Origin: Lewinellaceae bacterium
GTDB lineage: Bacteria; Bacteroidota; Bacteroidia; Chitinophagales; Saprospiraceae
NCBI GenBank assembly: GCA_020636005.1
Contig: JACJYR010000005.1
Location: 543,271-607,270, forward strand
Direction of reading: 5' to 3'
DNA length: 64,000 nucleotides
Shown: positions 35,309 to 43,816 of the stretch, piece after piece
Layout: each line of letters opens with the position of its first letter
How positions within the stretch are numbered: position 1 is the stretch's first letter
Translations under genes and position numbers: made by a program
The notes under the pieces: model-generated
Seen by the model: the letters and a program-made list of their open reading frames with translations, nothing else
What the model was told of the DNA's origin: nothing
Databases searched by the model: none

Positions 35309-36088
35309 ATGCGATTCTTAAGATTCTTTATTTTCCTACTTGCTTTTAGTATATTCAGTGCCTGCGACTCAGGCCCCAAAGTCATTGAAAGCGCACCAGC
35401 GTCCACCGACAATGCCACATCCAGCGGCAGTTCCGTGCTGGATGAAATTGCTGCTGCTCAGCAACAAACCCCCAGCGAAAACCAAATGCACAAAGTGGTG
35501 GTGCAGGAAGCCCTGAACACGGACAAATACACTTACATGAACGTGACGGAAAACGGGGAAAACTTCTGGATAGCAGCCTCCAAAATGCCCGTAGAAAAAG
35601 GCGAAACCCTCTATTATTCAGGTGGCCTGATGAAAAAGAACTTCCAGAGCCGTGAGTTCAACCGGGTGTTCGAGACGCTGTATTTAGTGTCCAATATTCA
35701 AAAACAGCCAACGGCAGGCGGCTCCGCTGTTGATCAGGCACTGGCACAAGCCCAGGACGGCGGTTCCCCTTCCCTCGATCCGCCAAAAGACGTGAAGCTT
35801 GCAGAAGGCGCTATTAAAATCTCGGAACTATTGGCCAACAAACAGAAGTATGTGGGGAAAATGGTGAAAATAACCGGCAAGTGCATGAAGATAAACCCCA
35901 ACATCATGGGCCGCAACTGGATTCACCTGCAGGATGGCTCCGCCAACAATTACGACCTCACCGTGACGACGACTGAAAATATCCCTTTGGGCCATACGGT
36001 CACGCTGGAAGGGACGGTGGCGCTGGACAAGGATTTTGGGGCAGGGTACCGGTATGATATTATTGTGGAAGGGGCGGTGTTGAGGTAA
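35309..36088 (+). CDS. Lipoprotein with two OB-fold/NrfJ-like domains
   Basis: The protein has 259 residues. The signal peptide MRFLRFFIFLLAFSIFSAC has its lipobox Cys at residue 19. Two similar beta domains follow. The first, about 60-135 (QEALNTDKYTYMNVTENGEN, then FWIAASKMPVEKGETLYYSG), looks like the small OB-fold domain of NrfJ-related proteins that often accompany multiheme cytochromes. The second, about 165-258 (YVGKMVKITGKCMKIN, WIHLQDGSANNYDLTVTTTE), is a typical OB-fold tail. A Ser/Ala/Gln linker joins the anchor to the first domain. Its link to the cytochromes is an inference from family habit and closeness. Confidence 0.72.
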   Translation: MRFLRFFIFLLAFSIFSACDSGPKVIESAPASTDNATSSGSSVLDEIAAAQQQTPSENQMHKVVVQEALNTDKYTYMNVTENGENFWIAASKMPVEKGETLYYSGGLMKKNFQSREFNRVFETLYLVSNIQKQPTAGGSAVDQALAQAQDGGSPSLDPPKDVKLAEGAIKISELLANKQKYVGKMVKITGKCMKINPNIMGRNWIHLQDGSANNYDLTVTTTENIPLGHTVTLEGTVALDKDFGAGYRYDIIVEGAVLR

Positions 36089-36475
36089 ACAGGTGTAAAA
36101 TATTTTGCCTCTTTTTGAAGGAAGATTTCAAGGTTTTATAGACCATCGTTATTAAACGTCATTGGTCATTGAAGTCATTTTATTGAAAATCAGTGATTTA
36201 GAATTTTGTCCCAATCAATTTTTAAGGTTCTATATGAAAACCTGTGGGTAAATGACATTAAACATCTATCATTCCCGAAGTGAATTCGGGATTGATAAAT
36301 GCTTACCTACACGAAGTCACAAAGAACCACTTTTTTTTCTCATGACTGAAAAAGTGTCCAAAGTCTAATTATAGCTAAAATTCCCTGCGATTTAAAAATC
36401 AGATGTACGATATACGACTTGAGATTTTGCCGTGCTGATAAAGCAGCTTTGTTTGCCCAGTCAAAAAGGAACCCC
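36089..36475. other. Intergenic region with one hairpin
   Basis: 387 bp without a gene between convergent genes. An imperfect hairpin (ATCATTCCCGAA / TTCGGGATTGAT, 11 of 12 pairs) is at 36268-36296. No T-run follows, but it may serve to end transcription. Confidence 0.5.
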
Positions 36476-37522
36476 TCAAGGCTTCGCCACCTCTTTCACC
36501 AAAAACACATACACGGGAAAGTGGTCGCTGTAGCCACCAATGTAGTTGTCGAAGTCGAAGGTGCGGAAGGGATAGCCTTTGAACTGCCCTGTACGCTGGA
36601 TGAGGTAAGGCTGGTTGAAAACATGGGCCTTGTAGTAATGGTAGCCGGGCTGTTTCTTGTCCATGAGGCCGGAAGAGAGGATGATTTGGTCGAAGAGGCT
36701 CCAGGCATCCCGGTAGGCAGTGGTGCCGATGCCCTTCTTAAAATATTCGTACATGGGGTTGAAGAAGTCGCCGGGGCGCACGTCCTTTTCTTTGCCCTTG
36801 CTGGCCATCACCTTTTTCACGCTGGGGCTGTTGGGATCGTCATTGAGGTCGCCCATCACGATGACCTTGGCGTTGGGGTCCAGTTGTTCGAGCGAGTCTT
36901 TTACATTTTTGCACAATAGGGCAGCGGCGTTGCGGAAGGGCTGGGTGGCGGCCTCGCCGCCCCGGCGGCTGGGCCAGTGGTTCACCAGCACATGGAGCGG
37001 TTCGCCGTCGAGCAGGCCAGCCACGTAGAGGATGTCACGGGTGTAGCTGCGCTCGCCGTCGTCGCCATAAATGACGAGGGGGATAATTTTGCTGCCAGTC
37101 ACCTGGAAGTACTTGGGCTGGTAGAGCAGGCCCACGTCAATTCCCCGGCGGTCTTGCGATTCATAGTGGACAATCTGGTAATCCCGGGCAGCCAGGGCGG
37201 GCTGTTTCACGAAATCTTCCAGCACCTTTCGGTTTTCAATTTCAGCTACGCCGAGAATGGCCACGCCGTCGGGCGTGATCTCCGTTCCCAGTTCGGAGAC
37301 GACCCGTGCTAGGTTCCGCTCTTTTTCCTGGTAAATATCCTCCGTCCAATGCCGGGCCCCATCGGGGGTGAACTCTTCGTCGTTCTTCTCCGGGTCGTCT
37401 GCTGTATCGAACAGGTTTTCAAGGTTGTAAAAGCCGATACAGGCGACCTGGTAGCTGGCTTTTTGGGAAAATAGATAAGAGGAAAGGATGGAAAAAAGGA
37501 GGAGGAAACAGGTATGCTTCAT
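36476..37522 (-). CDS. Secreted endonuclease/exonuclease/phosphatase-family protein
   Basis: The ATG at 37522 gives 348 residues with signal peptide MKHTCFLLLFSILSSYLFSQ; the frame open to 37591 only adds sequence without a signal. EEP fold motifs: CIGFYNLENLFDTADDP (first Asn/Glu metal region), GVAILGVAEIENRKVLEDFV (catalytic Glu), DRRGIDVGLLYQP, VNHWPSRRGGEA, VIVMGDLNDDPNSPSV (Asp-x-Asn) and the last SDHFPVYVFLV (Asp-His). All catalytic positions appear intact. In Bacteroidota such secreted proteins often occur with a TonB receptor and a DUF5689 lipoprotein, as they do here 1.4-6 kb away. Substrate (nucleic acid or phosphoester) unknown. Confidence 0.88.
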   Translation of the reverse strand: MKHTCFLLLFSILSSYLFSQKASYQVACIGFYNLENLFDTADDPEKNDEEFTPDGARHWTEDIYQEKERNLARVVSELGTEITPDGVAILGVAEIENRKVLEDFVKQPALAARDYQIVHYESQDRRGIDVGLLYQPKYFQVTGSKIIPLVIYGDDGERSYTRDILYVAGLLDGEPLHVLVNHWPSRRGGEAATQPFRNAAALLCKNVKDSLEQLDPNAKVIVMGDLNDDPNSPSVKKVMASKGKEKDVRPGDFFNPMYEYFKKGIGTTAYRDAWSLFDQIILSSGLMDKKQPGYHYYKAHVFNQPYLIQRTGQFKGYPFRTFDFDNYIGGYSDHFPVYVFLVKEVAKP

Positions 37523-37553
37523 GTTCAATATTTCGTGAAATGTAATGTGGCGG

Positions 37554-37561
37554 CAAATGTA
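37554..37561 (-). promoter_or_regulatory. -7 box (TACATTTG, minus strand) for the EEP gene
   Basis: It matches TAnnTTTG, 31 bp before the ATG at 37522. A TTTG lies about 23 bp further upstream, slightly beyond the usual spacing. Confidence 0.45.
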
Positions 37562-37682
37562 AAGAAACCAACCTTCAAGCTTCGCAAACAAGAGTTAAGC
37601 TTGTTTGAATTTTCACAGGGGCCTTTGCGGCAACGTTTCGGGAATTACTATTTTGCAGGCCAAATTTGAGAAAACTAACCTA

Positions 37683-38612
37683 ATGATCACGAAAGACCTC
37701 CTCTGGAAAGGCATTATCGAAGACTTTATCGAAGAATTCTTGCAATTCTTCTTTCCCGATCTCTTTCCTTTTGTGGACATGGAAAAAGGCTTCGAGTTTT
37801 TAGACAAGGAATTGCTTCAGCTGTATCCTGAATCGTCCCTCGGCCACCGTTTTGCAGATAAACTGGTAAAGGTGTTTTTAAACAATGGCAGTGAACTGTG
37901 GATATTGGTGCATGTGGAAGTGCAGGGATATTCTGACCAGTCTTTTTCAGAACGTATGTTTACGATGTTTTACAGGTTGCGGGACAGGTACAATGTGACG
38001 GTCTGCCAATTGGCCATTTTTACGGATGAATCCGCTTCCTTCCATCCGAAATCATTTCACTATCGTCAATATGGCACCTGGCTGGACTATGGTTACCGCA
38101 CCTGGAAATTGCTGGACAATCCGCTTTCCGTTTTAGCGGGATCCAACCACCTTTTCGCATGGGTGATGGAGGCAGCATGGGGCGCCCTTTCCAATCAAGG
38201 AATGGATGACGAGGTGCTGTACAAGCAGAAAATGGGGCTGGTCAGGAAACTACTGTCCAAAGAAATAAGCAAAGAAAAGATCAGGAAGCTGTTTCAATTT
38301 ATTGAGCATTATGCCCGTTTTGAAAAACAAGAATTAACCCTTAATTTTGAAAATGAAATCATAAAAATAGCTAAGCCGATGGGAATCGAAGAATTGATTA
38401 TTGAAAAGAAATTGCAGGCTGCCGAAGAAAAAGGCATCGAAAAAGGCATCGAAAAAGGTATCGAAAAAGGTATCGAAAAAAAACTTTTTGAAGTAATCGA
38501 ACAAATGTTGAGAAAAGGTTTTGAACCTGAGATTATTGCCAACATTCTTGATGTCGATCCAGCAATTGTACTTGGGTTAAAAAAGAAAATTGATCCCAAA
38601 CCAACAAAATAA
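37683..38612 (+). CDS. Rpn-family PD-(D/E)XK nuclease-like protein, second copy
   Basis: The ATG at 37683 gives 309 residues (MITKDLLWKGIIEDFIEEFL), and the frame upstream of it is not protein-like. The Rpn/PD-(D/E)XK pattern is seen in GHRFADKLVKVFLNNGSELW-ILVHVEVQGY (D...E-x-Q) and FSERMFTMFYRLRDRYNVTV. Residues about 249-264 are four 12-bp units (38427-38474) encoding EKGI x4, followed by a C-terminal helix-turn-helix-like end (FEPEIIANILDVDPAIVLGL). It is a different subfamily from the gene at 15385 but has the same kind of tail. Confidence 0.85.
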   Translation: MITKDLLWKGIIEDFIEEFLQFFFPDLFPFVDMEKGFEFLDKELLQLYPESSLGHRFADKLVKVFLNNGSELWILVHVEVQGYSDQSFSERMFTMFYRLRDRYNVTVCQLAIFTDESASFHPKSFHYRQYGTWLDYGYRTWKLLDNPLSVLAGSNHLFAWVMEAAWGALSNQGMDDEVLYKQKMGLVRKLLSKEISKEKIRKLFQFIEHYARFEKQELTLNFENEIIKIAKPMGIEELIIEKKLQAAEEKGIEKGIEKGIEKGIEKKLFEVIEQMLRKGFEPEIIANILDVDPAIVLGLKKKIDPKPTK

Positions 38613-38962
38613 AGCCCAGGCTCGCAACAGCGGCTATTTTAGGAAAGCCCAATTTGTTAATCTCTACTTTGTTTTCTTCTCGCCAATTAGCAACCAAAAA
38701 ACTTCGCCCGAAGCATAGTAGGCCATGCCTTTCTGTTCACGATGGTGATAAACCGGCCAACTGGATTTTATGGAAAACAAACTTTCAAACCATCTGTAGA
38801 ATCGTTTGACCCACCTCAGCCCCCATCTTCACAACCTCACGTGCCATTTGAATGGACAACATTTTAACCGTTCGTCAACTGCCATTAACTCCCAGTTAAT
38901 TTTTCACGAACCACCTAAATGCTAAAACGTTCGTGCTAACTTTGCCGGCTCAAATTGATTGT
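38613..38962. other. Intergenic region upstream of the TonB receptor gene
   Basis: 350 bp without a gene. It holds a -7 box at 38937 and no other structure I can support. Confidence 0.5.
38937..38944 (+). promoter_or_regulatory. -7 box (TAACTTTG) for the TonB receptor gene
   Basis: It matches TAnnTTTG, 18 bp before the ATG at 38963. No TTG at the expected -33 spacing. Confidence 0.5.
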
Positions 38963-41800
38963 ATGAAACAAATCACTACCCTACTCTACTTTCTGTTCTT
39001 TGCCTCTGCGCTTTCCTTCGCTCAATCAGTCCGTATCAGCGGTACCCTTCTGGACGAAGATGGCGACGCCCTCCCGGGTGCCACCGTCTCCATCGGCGAT
39101 ACGGAAACCACCACGGACGAGAAAGGGTACTTTGCTATCAACTTCCAGCCAGATGGCCCTGTCAGTTTCCTCAATGTTTTTAAGGCCGGTTTCACCAACC
39201 AGGAGATCGAAGTAGAGACGGCGGGTAAATCGCAAATAGACCTCCTTACCATCAAAATGACGCCTATTGTAGGCAGCCCCGCCATTCGGGATGCCATCAC
39301 CGGCGAGGACCGCATCCCCATCATCACCCTATCGGAAGGGGAAGAGGAAACCGAACTCGGTTCCCAAAATATTTCGGGCATTTTGTCGGCATCCCGCGAC
39401 CCCTTTATTGCTGCGGCTGCCTTCAACCTGGGCAACGGCGGTTTTGAAATAAGGGGCTACGATGCGGAGACGGTGGTGCTGTTCAACGGCATGCCCTTCA
39501 ACAACCTGGAAAACGGCGCCGTCTTTTGGAGCGTGTGGGGCGGCCTCAACGACGTGACCCGCAGCCGGGAATCGGCCATTGACCTCAGCCCCAGCCCCTA
39601 CACTTTCGGCGGCATCGGCGGCTATACGGCCTTCGACACCCGGGCCTCGGAACAGCGCAGGCAAAAGCGCCTGTCCTACATGTTTTCCAACCGTGCCTAT
39701 AATGGCCGGGCAATGGCCACCTGGTCAACCGGCATGATGCGCAACGGCTGGGCCTTTTCTTTTTCCGGTTCCAAGCGCTGGGCAACCGAGGGCTATGTGC
39801 CGGGCACCTTTTACGATTCCTATTCCTACTTCGCCTCCATAGACCGCAAAATCGGCAGCGACCACCTGCTGAACTTGACGGCCCTGGGCACGCCCACCCG
39901 CCGTGGCTCGCAGGGCGCTGCCATCCAGCAGATGAACGATGAAGCCGGCACCAATTTTTACAACCCGCATTGGGGTTGGCAGGGTGGTGAAAAAAGAAAC
40001 TCCAGGGTCGTCAAAACCCACCAACCCCTCTTCATCCTCCGGCACGATTGGCAGATCAACAACAACTCCTCGCTGACCACCGCCGCCGGCTACCAGTTCG
40101 GCCGCTACGGCCGCACCAACCTCGACTGGTTCAACGCCCCCGACCCACGGCCCGACTTTTACAGGAATACCTCCCTGTACTTTGCCTCGCTCAGCCCGGA
40201 ACTCGGCCAGCAGGTGGACCAAATCTACCGCGACAACCCCGACCTGCTGCAAATCCAGTGGGACAACCTCTACGGGGCCAACCAAACCGTCAACCTGCAG
40301 AATACCAACTACTTCAACCTGCACAAATTTTTTGACGGCACCAGCCGCCCGGAGGGCTTCATGTCGCAGTACATCCTGGACGAGCAGCGTTCCGATACCC
40401 GGAAGTTCAACGCCACCTCCACCTACCAGAGCATCGTTTCCGACCACCTCACCGTCAATGCCGGGCTGACCTGGCAGCAGGAAAAGACCCACTATTTCCG
40501 GACGGTCAACGACCTGCTCGGAGGCGATTATTTTATCAACGTGGACCGCTTTGCCCTTTCCAACCCCAGGCTGCTCGAAACACTCTACAACCCCGCCTTC
40601 CACGGCTCCATCTACGACGTGGCCAAGGCAGACCTCGGGGCCGAAAACGTGGTGGTGAAAGAGGGCGACACCTACGGCTGGGACTACGACATCAACGGCC
40701 AGCAGTTTGGCACCTGGCTGCAGGGGCTGTTCACGTTCAGCAAAGTGGACTTCTTCCTGGCCGGCCAATCCGTCAACACCACCTTCTGGCGCACCGGCTA
40801 CATGCAGAACGGCCGCTTCCCCGAAACCTCGCTCGGCGAATCCGACAAACAGACCTTCACCACCTATGGTGCCAAGGGCGGCCTGACCTTCAAAATAGAC
40901 GGCCGGAACTACCTCTATGCCAACGGTGCCATTTTCGACCGGGCGCCCGATGCCCGCATCGCCTACGCATCCCCCCGCAACCGGGAACAGATCGTGCCCG
41001 GCCTGACGAAGGAAAAAGTTTATTCCTGGGAGGCCGGCTTCCAGCACCGCTCGCCCCGCCTCAAGGCCAGGGCCACCTTTTTCTACACCCAAATCAACGA
41101 TGGCATGAAGCTCCTCCGCTTTTTTGTGGATGACGTGGACTTGTCAGGCGGCCAGTTCGGCAGCTACATCCTCACCGGCCTCGACCGCCGCCATGCCGGG
41201 GTGGAATTGGCCGTGGAAGCCAAAATAACCCCTACCCTGACGGCCACTGGCGCCGCTTCTCTCGGCGAGTACATCTATACTTCCAGGCCGCAGGGCTACC
41301 TCGTGCAGGACAACGACGGTGTCATCCGCGACCGGGGCACCATTTACCTGAAAAACTTCTACGTGCCCAACACGCCGCAGACCGCCGCCAGCCTGGGCCT
41401 GGAGTACCGTTCCCCCCAATTCTGGTCGGCCAGCGTCACGGTGAACTACTTCGACCGCAACTACATTGACGTGACCCCCGAGCGCCGCCGGGAAGACATT
41501 GTCTTCGGCGAAACGGTCGGTTCCGACAAGTACAACACGATTACCTTTCAGGAAAAAGTGCCCGATGCCTTCACGGTAGATTTGTTTGCCAACAAATCCT
41601 TCAAGATCAACAGCGACGTATTCTTCACCCTGACGGCCGGCGTGACCAACCTGCTGAACACTACCGTCATACAAGGCGGCTATGAGCAGTTGAGGTACGA
41701 CAAGGCAGAAGTGGCCAACACTGGGGTCAACTTCTTCCCCCCCAGGTATTTTTATGCCTACGGCACCAATTTCTTCGTGCTCGGCGCCCTGCGTTTTTGA
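38963..41800 (+). CDS. TonB-dependent outer-membrane receptor with carboxypeptidase-regulatory-like domain
   Basis: The protein has 945 residues from the ATG at 38963; the ATG at 38933 would put ten residues in front of the signal peptide and lies upstream of the -7 box. Signal peptide (MKQITTLLYFLFFASALSFA), then a CarboxypepD_reg-like domain (VRISGTLLDEDGDALPGATV, about 25-105), a plug (about 130-250) with FEIRGYDAETVVLFNGMPFN, and a large beta-barrel ending in LGALRF. Such receptors take up large or scarce ligands with TonB energy. There is no SusD gene; the DUF5689-type lipoprotein directly downstream is the likely partner. Ligand not evident. Confidence 0.92.
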   Translation: MKQITTLLYFLFFASALSFAQSVRISGTLLDEDGDALPGATVSIGDTETTTDEKGYFAINFQPDGPVSFLNVFKAGFTNQEIEVETAGKSQIDLLTIKMTPIVGSPAIRDAITGEDRIPIITLSEGEEETELGSQNISGILSASRDPFIAAAAFNLGNGGFEIRGYDAETVVLFNGMPFNNLENGAVFWSVWGGLNDVTRSRESAIDLSPSPYTFGGIGGYTAFDTRASEQRRQKRLSYMFSNRAYNGRAMATWSTGMMRNGWAFSFSGSKRWATEGYVPGTFYDSYSYFASIDRKIGSDHLLNLTALGTPTRRGSQGAAIQQMNDEAGTNFYNPHWGWQGGEKRNSRVVKTHQPLFILRHDWQINNNSSLTTAAGYQFGRYGRTNLDWFNAPDPRPDFYRNTSLYFASLSPELGQQVDQIYRDNPDLLQIQWDNLYGANQTVNLQNTNYFNLHKFFDGTSRPEGFMSQYILDEQRSDTRKFNATSTYQSIVSDHLTVNAGLTWQQEKTHYFRTVNDLLGGDYFINVDRFALSNPRLLETLYNPAFHGSIYDVAKADLGAENVVVKEGDTYGWDYDINGQQFGTWLQGLFTFSKVDFFLAGQSVNTTFWRTGYMQNGRFPETSLGESDKQTFTTYGAKGGLTFKIDGRNYLYANGAIFDRAPDARIAYASPRNREQIVPGLTKEKVYSWEAGFQHRSPRLKARATFFYTQINDGMKLLRFFVDDVDLSGGQFGSYILTGLDRRHAGVELAVEAKITPTLTATGAASLGEYIYTSRPQGYLVQDNDGVIRDRGTIYLKNFYVPNTPQTAASLGLEYRSPQFWSASVTVNYFDRNYIDVTPERRREDIVFGETVGSDKYNTITFQEKVPDAFTVDLFANKSFKINSDVFFTLTAGVTNLLNTTVIQGGYEQLRYDKAEVANTGVNFFPPRYFYAYGTNFFVLGALRF

Positions 41801-41862
41801 GTACAACCCGATAAGGCCAGATGGCCATATTTTTTTGACATTATTTTTTTAAAATATTGAAA

Positions 41863-43734
41863 ATGAAAAATTTAGCTAAAATTTTCCTTCCACTGTTCCT
41901 TATTTCCCTGGCTTTCAACGCCTGCATCAAAGAGGACTTCGACCAGCCGCCCACTTGCGGCACCGACCCCAAGCTCCCCGTGACCACCACCATCCAGGAA
42001 CTGAAGGCGCTGCGCACCTCGGCTGCCTATGATGAAATCAAGGAAGACCTCATCATCAAAGGCGTCGTGGTAGCCGATGATGCCTCCGGCAATTGGTACA
42101 AATCGTTTGTCCTCCAGGATTCAACGGCGGGTATCGTCATCCTGATCGACCAGGCCGATTCTTATGTAAACTACCCCCGGGGCCGGGAGGTCTATGTTCG
42201 GCTCAAGGGCCTTTACCTGAGCGACTACAACGAACTCATCCAGTTGGGCGGCTTTATCCAGCAGGACGGCACGGTCGGCCCCGTGGTCAATTTGACCGAC
42301 CATCTGGTGAAAAGCGTTTGCGGTGTAATGCCCACCCCCAAGGTGAAGAAGATCAGCGAGCTTACCGTCAACGACGTTAGCACACTCGTCACCCTGGAAG
42401 GGACGGTCAACTTTACCGCCACGGGCGTCACCTTCGCAGACGCCGTGAACCAGACCACCACCAACCTTGACCTGGCCGACTGCGACGGCAACACCGTCAT
42501 CGTGCGCACCAGCGGCTTCGCCGATTTTGCCGCCGAAACGGTGCCTTCCGGCGGCGGTACCTTTACCGGCGTGCTGAGCATCTTTAGAAGTGACTATCAA
42601 TTCCTCATCCGTGACCTGAGCGACCTCGACATGAACGGCCCCCGCTGCAACGGCTCCGGCGGCGACCCCTGTACCGGCGGTACCGTGCCAACTGTGAGTG
42701 GCGTGGACGAAGATTTTCAAAGCGGAGCGGACAACGACCCCATAGCCCTCGATGGTTGGACAAATGCTGTTATACAAGGGTCCCGCAGTTGGCAGTTCAA
42801 AGCATTCCAGGGGAACATCTATGCGCAAGCCACCGCTTACAACGATGCCGCCGCAACAATGGAAACGTGGCTGGTGACGCCCTTGATCGAAATTACCAAC
42901 CAAACCAAAATATTGACCTTTGAAAGCGCCCAGGCTTTTTATACCCATGCTGGTTTAACTGCCTGGTTCTCCACCGATTTTAAATGCGACCCTGTGGCAG
43001 CAACTTGGGTGCCGTTGGCAGCTACCCTCGCTGGCCCCGGCGATGCGAATTATGCGTTTGTCCCTTCCGGCGACATTGACCTCTCGGCCCTTATCGGGCA
43101 AAAAGTCGCTATTGGTTTCAAATATGAGGGCAGCGGCCCGAATGACAAAACCGGATCTTATCAGTTGGACAACATCAAACTGGGAGAAGGCGGCAACACC
43201 GGCGGCAACGACCCCTGCCAGAACGGCAACCCGCCCCTGGAAGTCGCTACCCTGAACGAAGACTTTCAAAGTGGTACAAACGACGCCACACTTGCACTCA
43301 CAGGTTGGCAGAATATTGCTACTGAAGGCACCCGAACATGGCGTTACAAAGTGTTCCAGGGCAATGTCTATACACAAGCTACTGCTTACACTGATACAGC
43401 TCCAGGCATGGAAACATGGCTCATCACGCCTCTTGTTACCATCGATGCTGCAAAAACGCTGTCCTTTGAAACGGCCAAAGCATTCTGGTTTCACGACGGT
43501 CTTAGTATTTGGATTTCTTCCGACTTTGAATGCGACCAGGCAACCGCATCCTGGCAGCCTTTGAACGCTACCTTGGCTTCCCAATCAGACGCCGATTATG
43601 CATTTGTACCCTCAGGCAATATTGATCTCTCGCCCTTTATCGGTAAGTCAATCGCCATTGGATTCAAATACATTGGCAATGGCCCTGGCGGAAAAACGAC
43701 CACCTATATTGTTGACAATGTGAAGATTCAGTAA
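41863..43734 (+). CDS. DUF5689 lipoprotein with two choice-of-anchor-J domains
   Basis: The ATG at 41863 gives 623 residues; a TTG at 41857 would add two. The signal peptide MKNLAKIFLPLFLISLAFNAC has its lipobox Cys at 21. Residues about 40-260 form the DUF5689 OB-fold-like region (LIIKGVVVADDASGNWYKSF, VYVRLKGLYLSDYNELIQLG). Two similar domains follow, about 285-445 and 460-623, each with EDFQSG, METWL(V/I)TPL and FVPSG(D/N)IDLS and ending in a DN(I/V)K strand, as in choice-of-anchor-J/DUF5017 modules. It starts 62 bp after the receptor, so the two form an operon and this is probably its surface partner. The two J domains appear to come from duplication. Confidence 0.85.
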   Translation: MKNLAKIFLPLFLISLAFNACIKEDFDQPPTCGTDPKLPVTTTIQELKALRTSAAYDEIKEDLIIKGVVVADDASGNWYKSFVLQDSTAGIVILIDQADSYVNYPRGREVYVRLKGLYLSDYNELIQLGGFIQQDGTVGPVVNLTDHLVKSVCGVMPTPKVKKISELTVNDVSTLVTLEGTVNFTATGVTFADAVNQTTTNLDLADCDGNTVIVRTSGFADFAAETVPSGGGTFTGVLSIFRSDYQFLIRDLSDLDMNGPRCNGSGGDPCTGGTVPTVSGVDEDFQSGADNDPIALDGWTNAVIQGSRSWQFKAFQGNIYAQATAYNDAAATMETWLVTPLIEITNQTKILTFESAQAFYTHAGLTAWFSTDFKCDPVAATWVPLAATLAGPGDANYAFVPSGDIDLSALIGQKVAIGFKYEGSGPNDKTGSYQLDNIKLGEGGNTGGNDPCQNGNPPLEVATLNEDFQSGTNDATLALTGWQNIATEGTRTWRYKVFQGNVYTQATAYTDTAPGMETWLITPLVTIDAAKTLSFETAKAFWFHDGLSIWISSDFECDQATASWQPLNATLASQSDADYAFVPSGNIDLSPFIGKSIAIGFKYIGNGPGGKTTTYIVDNVKIQ

Positions 43735-43768
43735 AGCGCCCTTCGGATAGGTTTTTCATTTTTCCACA

Positions 43769-43816
43769 AAGCCGTCGGCAGGAGAATATGCCCACTCCAG
43801 CCGACGGCTTTTTTTT
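43769..43816. terminator. Terminator behind the DUF5689 gene, shared with the convergent flavoprotein gene
   Basis: Arms AAGCCGTCGGC and GCCGACGGCTT, 11 bp, with a long loop, are followed on the plus strand by TTTTTT. It overlaps the last codons of the opposite gene (stop at 43815-43817). Confidence 0.8.

Noticed and set aside
39725..41092. 455-residue minus-strand frame in the TonB receptor
   Set aside because: Antisense shadow of a GC-richer gene with strong receptor features on the plus strand.
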